Shown piece by piece: positions 54,349 to 63,415 of a DNA stretch of 64,000 nucleotides. A program made the position numbers and the translations under genes. Source of the DNA: Mycobacterium sp. DL592 (lineage in GTDB: Bacteria > Actinomycetota > Actinomycetes > Mycobacteriales > Mycobacteriaceae); NCBI RefSeq assembly GCF_011694515.1, contig NZ_CP050192.1:1807827-1871826 (forward strand), in the 5' to 3' direction. The notes beneath the pieces were generated by a model. That model was not told the origin of the DNA. It saw only the letters and a program-made list of their open reading frames with translations, and searched no databases. The stretch's first letter is position 1; every line of letters starts with the position of its first letter.

Positions 54349-55293
54349 CTAGAGCTCGGTCAATTCGTCCAGGTCTGCGGGTGTCTTGACGGCGCGCGTC
54401 GCAACTCCCCGAAGTTCTCGTTTGGCGATACCGGTCAAGGCGCCCGCGGGCGGGAACTCGACGATCGCCTGCACTGCGAGCTGGCGCAGTGTTTCGGTGC
54501 ACAGGTCCCAGCGCACGGGGCGGGTCAGCTGTGCGACGAGCTTGTCCATGGCGTCGGCCGCCGATGCGACCGGCTGGCCGTCGGCGTTGGACAGCAGCGT
54601 GGTGGTGGGCTCGGAGGTGACCACGTCGGCGGCCGCGGCGGCGTAACCGTCCAGCGCGGAGGCCATGAAGTGGGTGTGGAAGGCGCCTGCGGTGGCCAGC
54701 TGGCGCACCCGGGCCTTGGCGGGGGGATCCTCGGCCAGCTTCTCCAGCGCCGCGACGGCACCGGCGGCCACGATCTGCCCGGCGGCATTGCGGTTGGCCG
54801 GGATGAGGTCCAGCGCCTCCAGGCGGGCCAGCACCTCGGCCTCGTCGCCGCCCAGGACGGCCGACATGCCGGTGGGCTCCACCGCACAGGCCTTGGCCAT
54901 CTCGGCGCCGCGGACGGCCGCCAGCTTGACGGCGTCGTCGGGGGAGATGACGCCCGCGATCGCGTACGCGGCGATCTCACCGACCGAGTGACCGGCCACG
55001 ACGGTCTGCCCGCCGCTGCCATTCCCCGAGTCGCTGCGCTCCTGCCCGCCGGTCAGCGTCCCGCGCTTCACCAGTTCGGCGTTGGCCAGCAGGGTCGCCG
55101 CCACGACCAACGGCTGGGTGACCGCGGTGTCGGTGATCTCCTCAGCCGACGCCGTGGTGCCGAGCCGGGCCAGATCCAGACCACTGATCTGCGACCAGGT
55201 CGCAATCTGATCGGCAGAACCGGGCAACTCGAGCCATGGCGCGAGCATGCCGGGGGTCTGTGATCCCTGTCCGGGGGCGAGCAAAGCAATCAC
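54349..55293 (-). CDS. fabD: Malonyl-CoA:ACP transacylase
   Basis: A 314-residue enzyme that transfers malonyl from CoA to AcpM. Motifs: PGQGSQ at 7-12, catalytic S103 in GHSVGE and H206 in AFHTHF. It is about 12 residues longer than the M. tuberculosis protein, with a Gly/Ser-rich insertion GGQERSDSGNGSGGQ (82-96) just before the nucleophile motif. The GTG start lacks a strong ribosome site. It is the first gene of the FAS-II operon; a palindrome lies 67 bp upstream. Confidence 0.95.
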   Translation of the reverse strand: MIALLAPGQGSQTPGMLAPWLELPGSADQIATWSQISGLDLARLGTTASAEEITDTAVTQPLVVAATLLANAELVKRGTLTGGQERSDSGNGSGGQTVVAGHSVGEIAAYAIAGVISPDDAVKLAAVRGAEMAKACAVEPTGMSAVLGGDEAEVLARLEALDLIPANRNAAGQIVAAGAVAALEKLAEDPPAKARVRQLATAGAFHTHFMASALDGYAAAAADVVTSEPTTTLLSNADGQPVASAADAMDKLVAQLTRPVRWDLCTETLRQLAVQAIVEFPPAGALTGIAKRELRGVATRAVKTPADLDELTEL

Positions 55294-55359
55294 GTTCTTA
55301 AGGGAACACTGTGAAACGGGTTTTGCGCGGTGTAAGAGATTATGAACCTTGTCTTAGGT

Positions 55360-55380
55360 TTTTGTAGGTTGTCCACAAAA
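55360..55380. promoter_or_regulatory. Palindrome upstream of fabD, candidate MabR site
   Basis: TTTTGT (55360-55365) and ACAAAA (55375-55380) are perfect arms separated by nine bases. It lies 67 bp upstream of fabD, between mabR and the FAS-II operon, in AT-rich DNA. MabR is known to control the fasII promoter in mycobacteria; assigning this palindrome to MabR is inference from position and symmetry. Confidence 0.6.
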
Positions 55381-55430
55381 GTGCATGTGATGCGACTCCA
55401 ATGAGACCATCCCGCGATCTGTGGCCTGGC

Positions 55431-56714
55431 TCACTTCATGCCGTTGATGCCCACCAGCGCCGGTGTGAGCTGGGCTACAGATCTGTTTGCCATGGTCTGA
55501 GGCGACGGCGGGTAGCCGAGCCGCGCGACCGTGGCGGCGACCCGCAGCACGTACGCATCGCGCGGCAGCGTGGGATCCCGGCCGGTGAAATCGGCCACCC
55601 GCTTTAGGCGGTACCGGACAGTATTTGGATGAACGAACAGTTTCCGCGCGCAAGCTTCAATCGCACCGCCGCTGTCGAGGTAGGCGTCGAGCGTGTCGGT
55701 GAGGGCCGGGCCGGCGTCGGCCAGTGGCCGCATGATCTCGGTGTGCAGCGCGGCGATCGCCGAGGCGTCACCGAGTAGCGCCCGCTCGGGCAGCAGTTCG
55801 CGGGCCAGCACCGGCCGCGGCGCCCCGCTCCAGCCGGCGACGGCGTTCATCCCCGAGATCGCCTCGGTGGCGCTGTAATGGGCGGCCGTCAGCATCGCCG
55901 CCGTCGGGCCGATGACCACGGGTCCGCTCGAGAACGCCGTCAGCAGCTGGTTGAAGAACTTGTCGGTCGGGGACAACGGCCCCGAGATGATCGCGATCAG
56001 CCAGGTGCCGTGCACGTCGGCCAGCGCTCCGCGATCGAAGCGGGCCGCGATCTCGCGGATGTCCTCGCTGGCCAGGTCCTCCCGCCCCGGCGGCGGGGTG
56101 CCGACGACCACCGTCGCGGGGGCGTTGGTATCCCAGTTCAGTGCCGCCGACCGGGATAACAGTTCCGGCCCGGCGTCCCCGCGCACGATGGCGTCGACCA
56201 CGCTGGCCTCCATCCGGCTGTCCCACGAGCCGCGCGCCTCCGCGGCGTCGGCATAGGAGGCCGCGGCCGCGAACGCGAGGTCCCGGCTGTAGCGCAGGAT
56301 GCCGATGGTCAGGGCGGTGAGCTGCTCGTCGGAGCGGGCCAGCAGCGGCACCACCTCTTCGAAGAATTCCATGGTGACCCGAACCATGTCGACGGTCTGG
56401 GCCAGCGCGATGCGGCGGGTGAGGTCCTGCGGGACCAGCTCGAAGGCCTGCGCGGTGTAGCCGACCTGGCTGGCCGGATCGCGCATCCACTCGACGAAGT
56501 TCACCACCGCGGCCTGCACCACCAGCTGGACGCTGGCGCGCTGCGAGGCCTCGAGCTCACCGAAGAACGGCAGCCGCTCCTCCATGGCGTGCACGGCCTG
56601 GGTGGCCAGCCGCCCGGAGTACTGCTTGAGCCGGCGCAGGGTCGACTCGGGCACGTTGGCCAGAACCGCCAAAGGCAGCGGCGGCGTCGCATCCGGGCGG
56701 GGATTGTCAGGCAT
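55431..56714 (-). CDS. mabR: PucR-family regulator of FAS-II
   Basis: A 427-residue regulator. The C-terminal PucR-type helix-turn-helix is KLFVHPNTVRYRLKRVADFT (about 363-382). The N-terminal 140 residues are an all-helical domain (LTRRIALAQTVDMVRVTMEF) and the centre is a GGDEF-like beta/alpha domain. It corresponds to Rv2242 (MabR), which regulates the fasII operon immediately downstream. It shares strand and order with aceE (upstream) and fabD (downstream). The fabD promoter lies in the 137-bp gap. Confidence 0.9.
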   Translation of the reverse strand: MPDNPRPDATPPLPLAVLANVPESTLRRLKQYSGRLATQAVHAMEERLPFFGELEASQRASVQLVVQAAVVNFVEWMRDPASQVGYTAQAFELVPQDLTRRIALAQTVDMVRVTMEFFEEVVPLLARSDEQLTALTIGILRYSRDLAFAAAASYADAAEARGSWDSRMEASVVDAIVRGDAGPELLSRSAALNWDTNAPATVVVGTPPPGREDLASEDIREIAARFDRGALADVHGTWLIAIISGPLSPTDKFFNQLLTAFSSGPVVIGPTAAMLTAAHYSATEAISGMNAVAGWSGAPRPVLARELLPERALLGDASAIAALHTEIMRPLADAGPALTDTLDAYLDSGGAIEACARKLFVHPNTVRYRLKRVADFTGRDPTLPRDAYVLRVAATVARLGYPPSPQTMANRSVAQLTPALVGINGMK

Positions 56715-56785
56715 CCCTAAAAGCTACGCCTCATTTATGGATGTTCCCACCAAAGGCGCGGGGTTTCGCCCGTCGTGAGCGTCGG

Positions 56786-59578
56786 CTAGGCACTCCCGGG
56801 ATCGACGTAGGAGACCTGAGCCGCCATCACATCGTCGATCCGGTACTCCCGCGCCGCGGCCACCGCCACCGACGGGTCGATCTCCCCGTCGCGAGCCAGT
56901 GCCGTGAGCACCGCCACCACCACCGACTCGGCGTCGGTGTTGAAGTAGCGGCGAGCTGCCGGACGGGTGTCGGAGAATCCGAAGCCGTCGGTCCCCAACG
57001 TCACATAGGTGTTGGGAACCCACGGACGGATCTGCTCGGGGACCGCGCGCATCCAGTCCGAGACCGCGACCACCGGCCCGGCGGTATCGGCGAGAACCTG
57101 GGTCACATACGGCGTCGCCGCCGGCCGGTCGGGATGGCGCAGCAGGTCCTTCTCGATCGCCACACCGTCGCGGTTGAGCTCACCCCAGCTGGTGACCGAC
57201 CACACGTCGGCGGCCACATCCCAGCGCTCGGCCAGCAGATCCGCCGCCCGCAGGGCCTCGGGCATCGCCACCCCCGACGACAGGATCTGCGCGACGTTGG
57301 AACGCTTCTCGGTGGCCGCGCGGTAGCGGTAGATCCCGCGCAACAGGCCCTCGGGGTCGAAGTTCTCCGGCTCCGGCGGCTGGGCGTAGGGCTCGTTGTA
57401 GATCGTCACGTAGAAGTAGATGTTCTCCGGGTTCTCCCCGTACATCCGGGCGAGCCCGCTCTCGACAATGTAGGCGATCTCGTAGGCGAACGCCGGGTCG
57501 TAGGCCACCACTGCCGGATTGGTCGAGGCCAGCAACAGCGAGTGCCCGTCGGCGTGCTGCAGGCCTTCGCCTGTCAGCGTGGTGCGGCCGGCGGTCGCCC
57601 CGAGCACGAAGCCGCGGGCCATCTGATCGGCCGCCGCCCAGAAACTGTCGCCGGTGCGCTGGAAGCCGAACATCGAATAGAAGATGTAGATCGGGATCAT
57701 CGGCTCGTTGTGTGTCGCGTACGAGGTGCCGACCGCGATGAACGAGCCCGTGGACCCCGCCTCGTTGATGCCCTCGTGCAGGATCTGCCCGATCTCGGAT
57801 TCCTTGTACGCCAACATCAACTCGGCGTCGACCGCGGTGTACAGCTGGCCGTTGCGGTTGTAGATCTTCAGGCTCGGGAACCAGGAGTCCATCCCGAACG
57901 TGCGTGCCTCGTCGGGGATGATCGGGACGATGCGATGCCCGATCTCCTTGTCCCGCAACAGTTCCTTGAAGGTACGCACGATGGCCATCGTGGTGGCCAC
58001 CTGCTGGTGGCCGGAGCCCTTCTTGAGCGCCTTGTAGGCATCGCGAGGCGGGAGCTTCAGCACCTTGGACTTGGTGCGCCGTTCCGGCAGGAACCCGCCG
58101 AGGGCGCGGCGACGATCCACCAGGTAGCGGATCTCCGGTGCCTCCGGGCCTGGGTGGTAGTACGGCGGCAGATACGGGTCCTCTTCGAGCTGGGCGTCGC
58201 TGATCGGGATGCGGATGGCATCGCGGAAGTCCTTGAGGTCCTGCAGCGCAAGCTTTTTCATCTGATGGGTGGCGTTGCGGCCCTGGAAGTGGGCGCCCAG
58301 CGAGTACCCCTTGATGGTCTTGGCCAGGATGACCGTCGGCTGGCCCTTGTGCTCCATGGCCGCGCGGTAGGCGGCGTAGACCTTGCGGTAGTCGTGGCCG
58401 CCACGCTTGAGATTCCAGATCTCGGCGTCGGACATGTTGGCCACCAGCGCCTTGGTGCGCGGGTCGCGGCCGAAGAAATGGTCGCGGACGTAGGCGCCGT
58501 CGTTGGCCTTGTAGGTCTGGAAGTCACCGTCGGGCGTGGTGTTCATCAGGTTGACCAGCGCGCCGTCCTTGTCGGCGTGCAGCAGGGTGTCCCACTCGCG
58601 GCCCCACACCACCTTGATGACGTTCCAGCCCGCGCCGCGGAAGAACGACTCCAGCTCCTGGATGATCTTGCCGTTGCCGCGCACCGGGCCGTCGAGGCGT
58701 TGCAGGTTGCAGTTGATGACGAAGGTCAGGTTGTCCAGCGCCTCGTTGGCGGCCACCTGGATCAGCCCGCGGCTCTCCGGCTCGTCCATTTCGCCGTCGC
58801 CGAGGAATGCCCACACATGCTGGTCCGAGGTGTCCTTGATGCCGCGGTCATGCAGGTAGTGGTTGAACCGGGCCTGATAGATGGCGTTCATCGGGCCCAG
58901 GCCCATCGACACCGTCGGAAACTCCCAGAAGTCGGGCATCAGCCGCGGGTGCGGGTAGGACGGCAGGCCGCCGCCGGCATGGCTGTGCTCCTGGCGGAAG
59001 CCGTCGAGCTGGTCGGAGCTGAGGCGCCCTTCGAGGAACGCGCGGGCATAGATGCCGGGGGAGGCGTGGCCCTGGATGAACACGTGGTCGCCGCCGCCCG
59101 GGTGCGCCTTGCCCCGGAAGAAGTGGTTGAAACCGACCTCGTAGAGGGCGGCGGAGGACGCGTAGGTGGAGATGTGGCCGCCGACGCCGACGCCGGGACG
59201 CTGCGCCCGGTGCACCATGATCGCGGCGTTCCACCTGATCCAGGCACGGTAGCGGCGCTCGACGTCCTCATCGCCGGGGAACCAGGGCTCCAGTTCGGTG
59301 GGGATGGTGTTGACGTAGTCGCTGGAGGTCAGCGCGGGAATGGCCACCCGCTGCTCACCGGCGCGCTCGAGCATTCGCAGTAGCAGGTAACGGGCCCTTG
59401 CCGGGCCGGAGCGCGCCAGCAACTCGTCGAACGACTCGAGCCATTCGGCGGTCTCTTCCCCGTCAATGTCGGGCAGGTAGGACGCGACTCCCTCGCGGAT
59501 CACTCGCACACGATCAGATTCGGTTGGGCTGTTTGAGTTTTGAGCCAGATCGTGGCGTGCGAACTCGGTGGTCAACAT
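56786..59578 (-). CDS. aceE: Pyruvate dehydrogenase E1 component, homodimeric type
   Basis: A 930-residue thiamine-diphosphate enzyme that decarboxylates pyruvate in the PDH complex. The TPP-binding motif starts at [10 protein letters not shown] (G260) and ends at NCN (289-291). [17 protein letters not shown] and [17 protein letters not shown] are conserved E1 segments. Length matches M. tuberculosis AceE (about 901-930). AAGGAG lies three bases before the ATG. It precedes mabR, with no strong terminator seen between them (71-bp gap). Confidence 0.96.
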   Translation of the reverse strand: MLTTEFARHDLAQNSNSPTESDRVRVIREGVASYLPDIDGEETAEWLESFDELLARSGPARARYLLLRMLERAGEQRVAIPALTSSDYVNTIPTELEPWFPGDEDVERRYRAWIRWNAAIMVHRAQRPGVGVGGHISTYASSAALYEVGFNHFFRGKAHPGGGDHVFIQGHASPGIYARAFLEGRLSSDQLDGFRQEHSHAGGGLPSYPHPRLMPDFWEFPTVSMGLGPMNAIYQARFNHYLHDRGIKDTSDQHVWAFLGDGEMDEPESRGLIQVAANEALDNLTFVINCNLQRLDGPVRGNGKIIQELESFFRGAGWNVIKVVWGREWDTLLHADKDGALVNLMNTTPDGDFQTYKANDGAYVRDHFFGRDPRTKALVANMSDAEIWNLKRGGHDYRKVYAAYRAAMEHKGQPTVILAKTIKGYSLGAHFQGRNATHQMKKLALQDLKDFRDAIRIPISDAQLEEDPYLPPYYHPGPEAPEIRYLVDRRRALGGFLPERRTKSKVLKLPPRDAYKALKKGSGHQQVATTMAIVRTFKELLRDKEIGHRIVPIIPDEARTFGMDSWFPSLKIYNRNGQLYTAVDAELMLAYKESEIGQILHEGINEAGSTGSFIAVGTSYATHNEPMIPIYIFYSMFGFQRTGDSFWAAADQMARGFVLGATAGRTTLTGEGLQHADGHSLLLASTNPAVVAYDPAFAYEIAYIVESGLARMYGENPENIYFYVTIYNEPYAQPPEPENFDPEGLLRGIYRYRAATEKRSNVAQILSSGVAMPEALRAADLLAERWDVAADVWSVTSWGELNRDGVAIEKDLLRHPDRPAATPYVTQVLADTAGPVVAVSDWMRAVPEQIRPWVPNTYVTLGTDGFGFSDTRPAARRYFNTDAESVVVAVLTALARDGEIDPSVAVAAAREYRIDDVMAAQVSYVDPGSA

Positions 59579-59726
59579 CAGCTCCTTAGTAGCTGGCGCA
59601 GGTTTTGCACCCTCTGCCCACTATCGTGCCGCACGCGGGGCAGTACCGACGAGTAGTCGCCGACAGCGACCAGTGAAATTAATGCACCGCGCCGGACCGG
59701 GCCATTTGCCGGTAACCTCTCGGCCT

Positions 59727-60296
59727 GTGCTGATCAGAAAGGCTCGGGGGTTGCGGATCGGCGGTCTGCTGGCCGCCGGCGCCGCGGCGATCGCCATGGG
59801 CGTGGTGGGCTGTACGACGGTCAGTGACGGCTCGCCCCGGGTCAACGCGGGCGACGCTCCGGCCTACCGGACCTCGGTGTCGGTGTCGGCATCGCAATCC
59901 GCGGAGTCGTCGCGGGCGCGCGAGTCCGAGCGCCAGGCATCGTTGACGACCCAGGCCATGCACGACACGTGCGAGACGCTCTCGACCACCAGCGCCGACG
60001 CCATCGACGCGGTCAACGCCTACGTCAGCGCCTTCAATGACGGCGGTGGAAACACCACGGCCACCGAGGGACCGGCGGTCGACGCACTCAATCAGAGTGC
60101 GGACGCGGTGGCGGGCAGCATCACCGACGCCATCCCGCCGGACCTGAAGCAGGCCTTCACCGACTGGGTCGACGGTGCCCGCGCAACCGCAAAGGCGATC
60201 ACCGGCCGGGCCCCGGCAGGGGAGTTCAACACGACGATCGGCGCCCTCAACGACACCAGGTCCAAGGCCTTGAGTCTGTGCGACGCGACGTACTAG
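59727..60296 (+). CDS. Predicted lipoprotein (Rv2240c-like)
   Basis: A 189-residue lipoprotein. The basic start LIRKARGLR precedes a hydrophobic core GGLLAAGAAAIAMG and a lipobox VVGC with the acylated cysteine at about residue 29. The rest is alpha-helical, with Ser/Ala-rich parts and two cysteines (HDTCETL, SLCDATY) for a likely disulfide. The function is unknown. The GTG at 59727 is chosen to begin with the signal region; no strong site is seen. Its counterpart lies next to aceE in M. tuberculosis. Confidence 0.78.
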   Translation: MLIRKARGLRIGGLLAAGAAAIAMGVVGCTTVSDGSPRVNAGDAPAYRTSVSVSASQSAESSRARESERQASLTTQAMHDTCETLSTTSADAIDAVNAYVSAFNDGGGNTTATEGPAVDALNQSADAVAGSITDAIPPDLKQAFTDWVDGARATAKAITGRAPAGEFNTTIGALNDTRSKALSLCDATY

Positions 60297-60381
60297 TCCC
60301 CACCGCGCGGCATGCAATTGCTCGTGTCGTGCGACGATAGCCCTAGACAGCCGACCCTGACGATTTAAGGAGGTCCCGACG

Positions 60382-60810
60382 GTGGTCGCGGAGGATGGCC
60401 CCCCGAACTATGCCCAGAGGCTGGGCATACAGAGGGGTCAGGTCGTTCAGGAGTTGGGCTGGGACGAAGACACCGATGACGACATCCGGTTCGACGTCGA
60501 GGACGCCAGCGGTGGCGAACTGCTCGACGAGGACGCCGACGAGGTCGTCGACGTGGTCCTGCTGTGGTGGCGAGACGGGGACGGGGACTTGGTGGACCGG
60601 CTGATGGACGCCATCGCGCCGCTGGCCGACGACGGGATCATCTGGGTCCTGACACCCAAGACCGGCAAGCCCGGGCATGTGCTTCCCGCGGAGATCGCCG
60701 AATCGGCCCCCACCGCCGGCCTCATGCCGACGTCGTCGGCCAACCTGGGTGACTGGAGCGCCAGCCGGCTGGTGCAACCGAAGTCGAAGGCAGCCGGACG
60801 GCATTCGTGA
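60382..60810 (+). CDS. DUF3052 family protein
   Basis: A 142-residue acidic cytosolic protein: [20 protein letters not shown], then [20 protein letters not shown] and [16 protein letters not shown]3052 is a conserved actinobacterial family of unknown function, with an ATP-grasp-like or Rossmann-like prediction that I cannot verify. The GTG has an ideal AAGGAGG site. The stop overlaps ahpE (GTGA), so the two are coupled. Confidence 0.88.
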   Translation: MVAEDGPPNYAQRLGIQRGQVVQELGWDEDTDDDIRFDVEDASGGELLDEDADEVVDVVLLWWRDGDGDLVDRLMDAIAPLADDGIIWVLTPKTGKPGHVLPAEIAESAPTAGLMPTSSANLGDWSASRLVQPKSKAAGRHS

Positions 60811-61271
60811 CCGCCGCCGTCGGTACCGAGGCGCCGGACTTCACCCTCAAAGACCAGAACGGTCAACCCGTCACGCTCAGTGACTTCCGTGGCCGCAAGA
60901 ACGTCCTGCTGGTGTTCTTCCCGCTGGCGTTCACCGGAATCTGTCAGGGCGAGCTCGACGGGATTCGCGACCACCTGCCCGTCTACGAGAACGACCACAC
61001 CGCCACGCTGGCGATCTCGGTGGGCCCGCCGCCCACCCACAAGATCTGGGCCGTCCAAAGCGGCTTCCTGTTCCCCGTGCTGTCCGATTTCTGGCCGCAC
61101 GGGGCCGTCGCCCAGGCCTACGGCGTGTTCAACGCCGAGGCCGGATATCCCAACCGCGGCACCTTCGCCGTCGACCGTTCCGGGGTGATCAGGTTCTCCG
61201 AGTGCAAAGAGCCAGGCGAGGCCCGCGACCAGTCGGTGTGGGCCGACGCGCTGGCCGCGCTGAACGCCTGA
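60807..61271 (+). CDS. ahpE: One-cysteine peroxiredoxin AhpE
   Basis: A 154-residue thioredoxin-fold peroxidase that reduces peroxides and peroxynitrite. The peroxidatic cysteine is C46 in FTGICQGE (C45 in M. tuberculosis, one shorter). The Pxxx(T/S)xxC motif is present as PLAFTGIC. There is no resolving cysteine in the usual place, typical of the 1-Cys AhpE group, which uses mycothiol/mycoredoxin. It is coupled to DUF3052 by a four-base overlap and is followed 47 bp later by tRNA-Val. Confidence 0.94.
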   Translation: MTAAVGTEAPDFTLKDQNGQPVTLSDFRGRKNVLLVFFPLAFTGICQGELDGIRDHLPVYENDHTATLAISVGPPPTHKIWAVQSGFLFPVLSDFWPHGAVAQAYGVFNAEAGYPNRGTFAVDRSGVIRFSECKEPGEARDQSVWADALAALNA

Positions 61272-61318
61272 CCTGGATTTCCCTGCACCCGCGCGGTCCG
61301 TGTAACCTGCCCGGGCAC

Positions 61319-61390
61319 GGGCGTGTAGCTCAGTGGTAGAGCTCTGGTTTTACACACCAGCGGTCGGGGGTTCGAAACCCTCCGCGCCCA
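61319..61390 (+). tRNA. tRNA-Val (TAC)
   Basis: A full cloverleaf can be drawn: acceptor GGGCGTG paired to CGCGCCC with one G-U; D-stem GCTC/GAGC; anticodon stem CTGGT/ACCAG with loop TTTACAC, giving anticodon TAC (valine); and T-arm GGGGG-TTCGAAA-CCCTC. The discriminator is A, and CCA is not encoded. It sits 40 bp from the end of the convergent repeat-protein gene. Confidence 0.95.
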
Positions 61391-61430
61391 CTCGTGAAAT
61401 GCACGTGAATGCCGGCACGGACGTGTCTCG

Positions 61431-63398
61431 TCAGACTGTCGTGAACGGATCGAAGAAGGAGACGCCGCCGAGGCCGGCAGAGGCGTCATACGTCGACCAG
61501 GTGGGAATGTCACCGACCGGTGTCAGGATCTTGAAGGCGACTTTGTCGCCCGATGCCGAAGGCAGATCCGCGTAGTAGGTGCCGAATCCGCTGTTGCCGA
61601 AGTACGTGTAGTTGAACACAGAGCCGACCGGGGGGACATCGCCGACATCGGTTCCGGTGGTGCCGCTGGTGACCTTGGTGACCAGGATCGCTTGACTGTA
61701 GGTGCCGTACATGTCCAGCTGGGTCGCCACGTCGGCGTCGAAGCTTCCCTGCTGAACGCCAGCCGCGTCGTAGATACCGAACTGCTGATAGCCCTGAACC
61801 TGAATTTCTCTGGGGGGCAGACCGTTTACGCCACTCGGTTGCAGGTTCGAAGTGGGGAGGAAACTGTAGCCGCCGGGGCCGGGCAACCGCTTGACCGGGG
61901 GCAGCGCCGACGCATCGAGAATGTTCAGGGGGAAGGTGCCGATGTTGGACACCGTGCCGTTGTTCACCAGGATCGTCGAAACCTTGTCCCCGAACGGAGA
62001 AGGCAGCGATGAATACACGGCGTACGTGCTGTTGTCGGCCTCGTACATGACGTTGAACACCGACCCCACCGGCGGGACGTCACCGGACGCTGTTCCGGCC
62101 GTGCCGTCAGTGACCTTGGTGACCAGTATCGCCTCGGTCTTGACGCCCATGACATCCGCGGTGGGGGTGAGGACACCCTCGAAACTCCCCACCGTGTTAC
62201 CCGACGGGTCACGGTAGTTGAAGACCTCGTGGGCTTGAACCGTTGTGTAGTACGGAAGGAATCCGCTTGTCCCGACGTAAGATTCGCCCGTAGGGTCGGC
62301 AGGAGCGATGCTGTATCCGTTTCCGAGGTTGACCGGCCTGTTGTCCACCGTGTGGTCGGCGATGCCCTTGGCCGCGTCGAAGCCGAATGGAATCGAGAGG
62401 TCGCCGAACGGCGTGAGAATCTTGAACGCGACTACATCTCCGGATGGAGACGGCATGGCCGAGTAGGACCAGCCGAACCCGCCGATCAGATCGAATCTCG
62501 AGATCAACGATCCGACCGGCGGAACCTGACCCGGTCCGGTACCGACATTGGTTCCATCGTTCGAGGTGACCAAGAGTTCGACGTACTTACTGCCCACGTT
62601 GAACGGACTACCCGTACTCACAAGGGCGCCAAAGCTTCCCACGTTGTCGTTGGTGACGGGATCGACAACGTTGTACTGCTGCTGTCCCTGAATCAACGTC
62701 GGCCCACCCGGCCAGAACGTCCACTGGCCGTAGAACGAGGTGACCAATTCGGTCGAGCTGGGCACCAGGTTGAAACCGTTGAACGGCACCGTCTGGTTCA
62801 GTGTCGACACGGTCGGACCCACATGGACCGCGATGGACACGGCGCGAAACGCCGCTTGGGCGACGCCGACCAGAGAAGAGGCGACGGCCACCCAGATCTC
62901 CTGAAGGGATGTTTTCGGCGGCAGCGCATAGGGATCCACGGCTGCAGTCTGCGCCGTGGACGTCAACGCCGGCGCTGCCGCTACCGGCGTACTGACTGCG
63001 TCGGCAGTGGCCGTGTTGAGCGGCTTCGCCAACCGCCGGTCGCGGGGAGCCGGTGTCGCGGTGGCACCCGGCGTCGAGGGGGTCTGCGCAACGCCGGTGT
63101 TCACGCTCGGGCCTGCCGAGTCCGCAGCGGGCGCGTCAACCGGTCTGGCCGCGGCGCTCGGTGCAGGGACTCGGGAAGTCCGCTGTGCGGTGGTGGTACG
63201 TCCGGCGCCTTGAGCAGGTCGCGTGCGCGCTGGGCTGTGCGCCGTCGAGCTGCTCGCCGACGGCCCTGCCGCGTCCGGGGATCCGGAGTCGGCCGAGGCG
63301 ATCGCGCATCCGGCCAATGCCACGGTCCCCACGCCGAGGGCGACCGCCAAGCCGCCCACCCGCCCGATCCAGATTGAAGCCCGCTGTGAAGTGCTCAT
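61431..63398 (-). CDS. Secreted protein with three ~150-residue repeats
   Basis: A 655-residue exported protein that I cannot assign to a named family. Residues 1-37 form a signal sequence (GRVGGLAVALGVGTVALAG core, AIASA-DS cleavage; LAGC at 28-31 could instead be a lipobox). Residues 38-150 are a low-complexity Ser/Pro/Ala linker. Residues 208-345, 361-495 and 510-645 are three copies of a module with VPPVGS (292, 441, 588), then a PSPSGD-like loop and, in copies 1 and 3, AFKILTPxGD. The modules look beta-rich. The signal is of the same kind as in the DUF4185 and PecA-like proteins of this window. It probably ends at the cell surface. Confidence 0.75.
   Translation of the reverse strand: MSTSQRASIWIGRVGGLAVALGVGTVALAGCAIASADSGSPDAAGPSASSSTAHSPARTRPAQGAGRTTTAQRTSRVPAPSAAARPVDAPAADSAGPSVNTGVAQTPSTPGATATPAPRDRRLAKPLNTATADAVSTPVAAAPALTSTAQTAAVDPYALPPKTSLQEIWVAVASSLVGVAQAAFRAVSIAVHVGPTVSTLNQTVPFNGFNLVPSSTELVTSFYGQWTFWPGGPTLIQGQQQYNVVDPVTNDNVGSFGALVSTGSPFNVGSKYVELLVTSNDGTNVGTGPGQVPPVGSLISRFDLIGGFGWSYSAMPSPSGDVVAFKILTPFGDLSIPFGFDAAKGIADHTVDNRPVNLGNGYSIAPADPTGESYVGTSGFLPYYTTVQAHEVFNYRDPSGNTVGSFEGVLTPTADVMGVKTEAILVTKVTDGTAGTASGDVPPVGSVFNVMYEADNSTYAVYSSLPSPFGDKVSTILVNNGTVSNIGTFPLNILDASALPPVKRLPGPGGYSFLPTSNLQPSGVNGLPPREIQVQGYQQFGIYDAAGVQQGSFDADVATQLDMYGTYSQAILVTKVTSGTTGTDVGDVPPVGSVFNYTYFGNSGFGTYYADLPSASGDKVAFKILTPVGDIPTWSTYDASAGLGGVSFFDPFTTV
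61464..62777 (-). repeat. Three tandem ~450-bp coding modules
   Basis: Modules at 62364-62777, 61914-62318 and 61464-61871 encode the three repeats of the secreted protein (residues 208-345, 361-495, 510-645), with a period of about 149-153 residues. Copies are diverged in sequence but share VPPVGS and a GD(V/K)V segment. Confidence 0.7.
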
Positions 63399-63415
63399 TG
63401 CTCGACACCACTCTT

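Noticed and set aside
56741..59383. Very long open frame (880 codons) on the + strand
   Set aside because: It is antisense to aceE, whose motifs are intact. The translation is Arg/His/Gly/Val-rich without domains, a typical GC shadow.
61118..61513. Minus-strand frame containing RRVSNPRPLVCKTRALPL
   Set aside because: This peptide is the well-known false translation of a tRNA gene; it lies on tRNA-Val.
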